Origin: Alistipes sp. CAG:435
Lineage (GTDB): Bacteria; Bacteroidota; Bacteroidia; Bacteroidales; UBA932
Direction of reading: 5' to 3'
Length of the DNA: 64,000 nt
Assembly (NCBI GenBank): GCA_000433355.1
Contig: FR893161.1
Span: 1 to 64,000, forward strand
Part shown: piece after piece, positions 61,613 through 64,000 of the stretch
Position numbering within the stretch: the stretch's first letter is position 1
Layout: every line of letters starts with the position of its first letter
Notes under the pieces: generated by a model
What the model was told of the DNA's origin: nothing
The model's input: only the letters and a program-made list of their open reading frames with translations
The model's database searches: none
Made by a program: the position numbers and the translations under genes

Positions 61613-62935
61613 TTAGTTTTTGTTTACTTTGTGTGAATCCTTCCCGATCGGTATCACCAATGAAACCTTGAGTTTCGTCGGGCCGAACCAGGAGACGGTT
61701 CCAACGTTGTACTTGTCCCGGAACAGGTGCTCGTAGCCCGGATCCGGCTGGTAGTGGCGGTAGTCCGTGCGAAGGAAGCCGGCGGAGACCGAGAACTCCA
61801 TGTTCATCCACCTGCTGACCGGCAAGGCGTAGCCATAGGTCAATCCGGCAGACCAGAACTCTCCTTGGTAGCAGAGCTTCGTGTCCCACTGGAGGTCGTA
61901 TTTCCCGGACATGCCGTAAACGCCGGCGAAATGCCCTGTAAGATAGTCCCTCCTGTCATCGCGCGCGAACCACCAGCGCGGCTCGATACCCATTGACCAG
62001 ATCTGGAAGCAATATTTCTTGCCGTTCGGCCCCCAGTTCCACCACGGAAACACATCCTCGACCATCACCGAGAAGTTCTTCCCGACAGGGAACTCGACCT
62101 CGGCGTTGAGTGCGGTCACGGCATCATAGAGGAGGTTGGTCTTGGCGGCGACGGTGTAGAATCTCTCCTTCGGCGGCTCCGGCTCAGGGAACTCAACCTC
62201 CGGCAACACCGTCGGAGGGGCGATGTTCACTGAATACGGCACCTCAAGGGTCACTTCCGGCAATTCACACTCAACCGGCCCGATCGGACGGACAGTGCTG
62301 TAAAGCACATGAATATCCGTGCGTCGCAGGGACGGATAGTAGTCCGAGATCAGCCTGCGCCAGACGTTTCCACCTTGCAGACGCTTCATCATCAGCTTCT
62401 TGGCCTCGGAATTTTGAGAATCCTTGAATATGTCCGAGACCGTGGACGATCCAGTCTCGGTGTCGTAGGACGCGGCGATCTTGGTGGCACCCTCCCAGTC
62501 CTCTCCACGCGAGATGACAACGAAGTCGGCATCCGTGAGACGTGGCTCGATGCTCTTCAGGAATGCTTTCACTCCTTCAGCCCTGTCACGGGCCAGACGC
62601 GCGTTGAGTTCCGGCCGGCCTTCAGGTGAGGCGGCACCGATTATGTAAACCTTGTATATTCGTAGATTACCGTTGTACACGATAGACCTGAGTCCTTCGG
62701 TGGCTGCTTTCAAAGTGGCGGAGTTGTTCCGGAATCCACGTTCGATCTTGGATACAGCTGACCTGTAATAGACAGAGAATGAAGTCGTATCGTGCCTGTC
62801 CTCCTGAACCGAGGACGACTTTGATAAGACGACAGTCCTCATTGAGGTAAAGCCTGAGTCTGACGGAAGCGCTTCCGCCGCCACTGTCAGAATCGACAGA
62901 AAACAGCCGATGAGGACACACAACCAAATGGCCAT
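61613..62935 (-). CDS. DUF3575/OmpA-like outer membrane protein, first gene of fimbrial operon
   Basis: 440 residues from ATG 62935, which opens a signal peptide (MAIWLCVLIGCFLSILTVAAEA). The frame is open 12 codons further to a TTG at 62969-62971. Residues about 30-200 form an OmpA-like domain (IYKVYIIGAASPEGRPELNARLARDRAEGVKAFL), and the C-terminal 190 a DUF3575 beta-barrel. This pair of domains is typical of the gene that heads Bacteroidales fimbrial loci. Upstream lies a nine-G tract and a short upstream ORF (62968-63045) that would fuse to this gene after a +1 slip, so it may be phase-variable. Confidence 0.85.
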   Translation of the reverse strand: MAIWLCVLIGCFLSILTVAAEALPSDSGFTSMRTVVLSKSSSVQEDRHDTTSFSVYYRSAVSKIERGFRNNSATLKAATEGLRSIVYNGNLRIYKVYIIGAASPEGRPELNARLARDRAEGVKAFLKSIEPRLTDADFVVISRGEDWEGATKIAASYDTETGSSTVSDIFKDSQNSEAKKLMMKRLQGGNVWRRLISDYYPSLRRTDIHVLYSTVRPIGPVECELPEVTLEVPYSVNIAPPTVLPEVEFPEPEPPKERFYTVAAKTNLLYDAVTALNAEVEFPVGKNFSVMVEDVFPWWNWGPNGKKYCFQIWSMGIEPRWWFARDDRRDYLTGHFAGVYGMSGKYDLQWDTKLCYQGEFWSAGLTYGYALPVSRWMNMEFSVSAGFLRTDYRHYQPDPGYEHLFRDKYNVGTVSWFGPTKLKVSLVIPIGKDSHKVNKN

Positions 62936-62967
62936 GCCGTTGGAAGCACAATGTAATTTATTATAAT

Positions 62968-63045
62968 TCAAGATGTTACCCCCCCCCAGTTATCAAGACG
63001 GTTGGAAAGAGCAACGATTGCGCTATTAATAAACCCTACCGCCAT
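62968..63045 (-). CDS. Short upstream ORF ending at poly-G tract (hypothetical)
   Basis: 25 codons from ATG 63045 to TGA 62968, reading through the G tract as Trp-Gly-Gly-Val. With ten Gs instead of nine, the frame would continue into the DUF3575 gene without a stop. Whether it is translated is not known. Confidence 0.35.
   Translation of the reverse strand: MAVGFINSAIVALSNRLDNWGGVTS
62979..62987. repeat. Nine-base poly-C/poly-G tract
   Basis: Homopolymer of nine G on the minus strand, 44 nt before the DUF3575 ATG and within a 5' leader running from the -7 box at 63153-63160. Confidence 0.85.
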
Positions 63046-63152
63046 AAATTAAGAACCAAATAAAATTATAAGTGTTCTAACAAACCACTAACTTACCAAG
63101 CACAATAACATACATCAGCATTCCAGCTGAAGTGCCACCAGCAATCTCGCCG

Positions 63153-63160
63153 CAAAGGTA
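63153..63160 (-). promoter_or_regulatory. -7 box for the fimbrial operon
   Basis: TACCTTTG on the minus strand; leader of about 215 nt to the ATG at 62935. Confidence 0.55.
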
Positions 63161-63383
63161 GTAATTTATAATTATTAAACAATATCCAACAATCTATTTA
63201 GAATTTATCAAAAACCCAACAGTAAAAGGTTTAATATTCAAAGTTTTCAATCAATTAGGTTTTTCCTGATCCAAGATAGATAAAATCCATTAGAATAAAT
63301 ATTCAATCCTTTAGAACAATACACACTACGCAAAACGAAGAATAGGACAGTGCTCACACCTGTCACAGAGTCGGCACACGTCT

Positions 63384-63408
63384 GGTCACTTCGACAAGCT
63401 CAGTGACC
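63384..63408. repeat. REP-like element, intergenic (clean copy)
   Basis: GGTCACT...AGTGACC arms around TCGACAAGCTC; one of the best-preserved copies in the window. Confidence 0.8.
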
Positions 63409-63446
63409 ACAATGGAGCAGAGAAGATGATCAGACAGCGCGGATCT

Positions 63447-63503
63447 GTAACTCATTGCAAATCAGAGGATGAAGCTACACCCTTTGATTTGCAATGAGTT
63501 ACA
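63447..63503. repeat. Perfect 18-bp inverted repeat
   Basis: GTAACTCATTGCAAATCA and TGATTTGCAATGAGTTAC, about 20-nt spacer. Could be a strong hairpin or the trace of a mobile element. Confidence 0.6.
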
Positions 63504-63965
63504 AGTTCGTGCCGGGAGAATCTGGAGGGTACCGTTTCGCAACGAATTAATACAAAACACATTAGACATCACGCTTTTTTGAAGGTAACTCCAATCCTAA
63601 GAACTTACGTGCTTGCCACTCATCGGCTACTGTATCACGCACAGGCCAAGAACGCTTACACCATCCTTGACTGCACAGGTGCAAAAGACAGTGAAATAAA
63701 CCAGACAATCCTCAAGGCTGTAGAATATTACCGAACCGTTCAAGGATCGTTGGTAAACGTGATTAGGCGAACCGGACAAGAATCTCCTGAGCTTCATTGC
63801 TTTCCCTCATTAAAGTTTAACATAGCTATGCGGCGTGTGACACAGTACAGATTGGCTTTCAATCAGTCCGTTGGTCACACGACGTTACAAATTTGTAAAA
63901 TAATCTATTTAGTAATGATTAAAAAATATCCCTAATTATCAGCAAGTTATCCGCCACGGAGATTC

Positions 63966-64000
63966 AGACGGGGAACCAGACGGAGAGCCAGACGGGGAGC
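63966..64000. repeat. 12-nt tandem repeat at window end
   Basis: CAGACGGGGAAC, CAGACGGAGAGC and CAGACGGGGAGC in a row, running out of the window. Confidence 0.7.

Larger units (their letters stand above)
63161..64000. other. Stretch without convincing genes
   Basis: AT-rich start, then a REP-like element (63384-63408), an 18-bp inverted repeat (63447-63503) and tandem 12-nt repeats at the window edge. The open frame at 63579-63935 starts with TTG and has no recognisable family or promoter. Confidence 0.5.

Noticed and set aside
63447..63503. 18-bp inverted repeat as ends of an insertion sequence
   Set aside because: Arms are only 20 nt apart with no transposase between them and no target duplication visible.
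63579..63935. 118-codon open frame on the plus strand
   Set aside because: Starts with TTG, has no promoter box, no recognisable family and lies in repeat-rich DNA. Not supported as a gene.

Overview
The window reads as a chromosomal segment of a moderately GC-rich member of the Bacteroidales. Evidence: a -7 promoter box of the form TAnnTTTG stands in front of many genes and tRNAs; there is a complete nqrABCDEF operon; and there are typical Bacteroidetes families (DUF4493 lipoprotein, DUF3575/OmpA-like protein, Mfa2- and fimbrillin-like lipoproteins, an 800-residue FtsX-type permease, type-B L31, a DUF4143 ATPase). The genus cannot be fixed from this sequence. I see no prophage, insertion sequence, CRISPR array or rRNA operon.

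Layout. 0-7 kb (mostly minus strand): glycerol-3-phosphate antiporter, ferritin, secreted Ntn amidohydrolase, orphan FtsX-type permease, polyprenyl diphosphate synthase. 7-10 kb (plus): queuosine genes (yhhQ, queF), rsgA, MarR regulator. 10-15.6 kb (plus): a heterodisulfide-reductase-like electron-transfer cluster (HdrC, HdrB, HdrA-like, small HdrC, membrane HdrE/HdrD-like fusion). 15.8-22.7 kb: small membrane proteins, an SGNH/Smr/unknown operon, two tRNA-Lys, a glycosyltransferase-manC pair, aqpZ, rpmE2. 22.9-26.8 kb (plus): tRNA-Glu and an esterase/membrane protein/dipeptidyl-peptidase operon. 26.8-32.8 kb (minus): a surface operon of DUF4493 lipoprotein, OmpA protein and a 1184-residue collagen-like lipoprotein. 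33-39.6 kb: small membrane protein and the Na+-translocating NADH:quinone reductase. 39.7-46.6 kb: UvrD/PcrA helicase, a zinc-finger/TerD-like protein with a long structured leader containing a tRNA-like RNA, a truncated DUF1643 gene, SRP RNA, cdd. 46.8-59.1 kb: mnmA, BaiN-like flavoprotein, tRNA-Thr, GNAT, phosphoglucomutase, methyltransferase, secreted protein, second S9 peptidase, AAA ATPase. 59.4-63 kb (minus): a fimbrial operon with a poly-G tract at its head. 63-64 kb: no convincing gene; repeats only.

Most notable signals. (1) The gene at 42377-44647 encodes a zinc-ribbon/RING-like protein with a C-terminal TerD-like domain. It is preceded by about 390 nt of leader holding a 92-nt tRNA-like element (perfect 7-bp acceptor and 5-bp T arm, non-canonical core) and a second diverged module sharing the same internal motifs. 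I infer an RNA partner or autoregulatory target, loosely analogous to Ro60/Y-RNA systems. (2) The hexamer GAATAT is scattered at about three copies per kb on both strands and in all frames, including cases that require the rare Ile codon ATA, so it looks like a genome-wide signal of the HIP1 or uptake-sequence type. (3) A REP-like palindrome with core CTTCGACAAGCTCAG occurs at nine loci and sits in frame inside four conserved genes. (4) A nine-G tract lies just upstream of the fimbrial operon in a position where one added G would join an upstream start codon to the first gene.
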